Assembly: GCA_028873745.1 (NCBI GenBank)
Contig: JAPPNT010000070.1
Coordinates: 1-12,138 of the forward strand
DNA length: 12,138 nucleotides
Origin: Chloroflexota bacterium
GTDB lineage: Bacteria > Chloroflexota > Dehalococcoidia > Lucifugimonadales > UBA1127
Direction of reading: 5' to 3'
This document shows, one piece after another, positions 11,825-12,138 of the stretch (position 1 is its first letter; every line of letters begins with the position of its first letter). A model generated the notes under the pieces. It was not told where the DNA came from, did no database searches, and worked only from the letters and a program-made list of their open reading frames with translations. Position numbers and translations under genes: made by a program.

Positions 11825-12138
11825 ATGCTGAGTCAGCAGGAAAACGAGTTCCTCACGACCACCAACCGGGGCACGCCAATGGGCGAGCTCTTCCGCCGCT
11901 ACTGGCAGCCCTTCCTTCTCAAGAGCGAGCTGCCCGACAACGACGGCCCGCCCGTCCGCGTCCGGCTCCTCGGCGAGGACCTCATCGCATTCCGCGACAC
12001 CGACGGCAGGGTCGGCCTCATCGCCGAGTCGTGCCCGCACCGCGGCGCGTCGCTCTACTTCGGCATCAACCAGGAATGCGGCGTCATGTGCATCTACCAC
12101 GGCTGGAAGTTCGACGTCGACGGCAACTGCGTCGACAT
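11825..12138 (+). CDS. Second Rieske ring-hydroxylating oxygenase alpha subunit (N-terminal part, runs off the window)
   Basis: The first 104 codons plus two bases are present. The protein carries a complete Rieske [2Fe-2S] centre at Cys70, His72, Cys89 and His92, in CPHRGASLYFG and CIYHGWKFD contexts. It aligns without a gap to the first 105 residues of the oxygenase at 246-1541, with about 65% identical residues (my count by eye), so the two are paralogues of the phthalate-dioxygenase / LigXa-like group. The catalytic iron domain lies beyond the window. The ATG at 11825 follows an AAGGGGAGG site (11811-11819) and a good promoter. Divergence from the small-protein / LigJ-like unit suggests joint control of one aromatic pathway. 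The substrate is unknown. Confidence 0.93.
   Translation, partial: MLSQQENEFLTTTNRGTPMGELFRRYWQPFLLKSELPDNDGPPVRVRLLGEDLIAFRDTDGRVGLIAESCPHRGASLYFGINQECGVMCIYHGWKFDVDGNCVD

Noticed and set aside
11699..12100. 133-codon minus-strand open frame at the right end
   Set aside because: It is antisense to the second Rieske oxygenase and its promoter and mirrors its codons.
1..12138. Search for CRISPR arrays, insertion sequences, toxin-antitoxin pairs, tRNA and rRNA genes
   Set aside because: No regularly spaced direct repeats, transposase motifs, terminal inverted repeats or RNA-gene signatures were seen by eye; a covariance-model scan would be needed to exclude small RNAs.

Overview
The window is 12.1 kb of dense, GC-rich bacterial chromosome with ordinary housekeeping genes beside catabolic ones. 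No rRNA, tRNA, CRISPR array, transposase, integrase or phage gene is visible. I suspect an environmental Chloroflexota (Dehalococcoidia / SAR202-like) genome. The reasons are closely related Rieske oxygenase paralogues, a Cys-Gly-Gly-Asp-rich lipoprotein start, and a short intergenic sequence that I recall as a dispersed repeat in such genomes. This is inference from gene style, not a phylogenetic result.

Layout. Positions 1-69 (minus) hold the first 23 codons of a LarC-type nickel-insertion protein. From 246 to 7826 all genes are on the minus strand. In transcription order they are shikimate dehydrogenase (aroE, TTG start), chorismate synthase (aroC, GTG start, own promoter with a perfect TATAAT), a phosphoserine-phosphatase-like HAD hydrolase, an aldo/keto reductase, then, from a strong separate promoter, a lipoprotein solute-binding protein (family 5) followed by a Rieske ring-hydroxylating oxygenase alpha subunit. 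At 7827-8003 transcription diverges. A plus-strand cluster of three follows: a RidA-family protein, an xylose-isomerase-like TIM-barrel protein with an apparently eroded metal site, and an EamA-type transporter that seems to start at ATA. A hairpin at 10268-10304 separates it from a convergent minus-strand pair: a 63-aa protein of unknown function and a LigJ-like amidohydrolase. At 11589-11824 a compact divergent promoter region drives that pair leftwards and a second Rieske oxygenase, cut off by the window end, rightwards.

How the genes fit together. The two Rieske oxygenases align without gaps over 105 residues at about 65% identity, and they point outwards at the two ends. With the LigJ-like hydratase and the solute-binding protein they suggest uptake and oxidative breakdown of aromatic (lignin-like or humic) compounds. 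aroE and aroC make chorismate. The RidA, isomerase-like and transporter genes look like one operon of unknown purpose.

No gene-free stretch exceeds 300 bases. The largest are 11589-11824 (236 bp, two face-away promoters and three dyads) and 3493-3716 (224 bp, the solute-binding protein promoter). I see no clearly new multi-gene system. The best leads are the metal-site losses in the TIM-barrel protein, the dyad-rich divergent promoter region, the ATA start and the small unknown protein.
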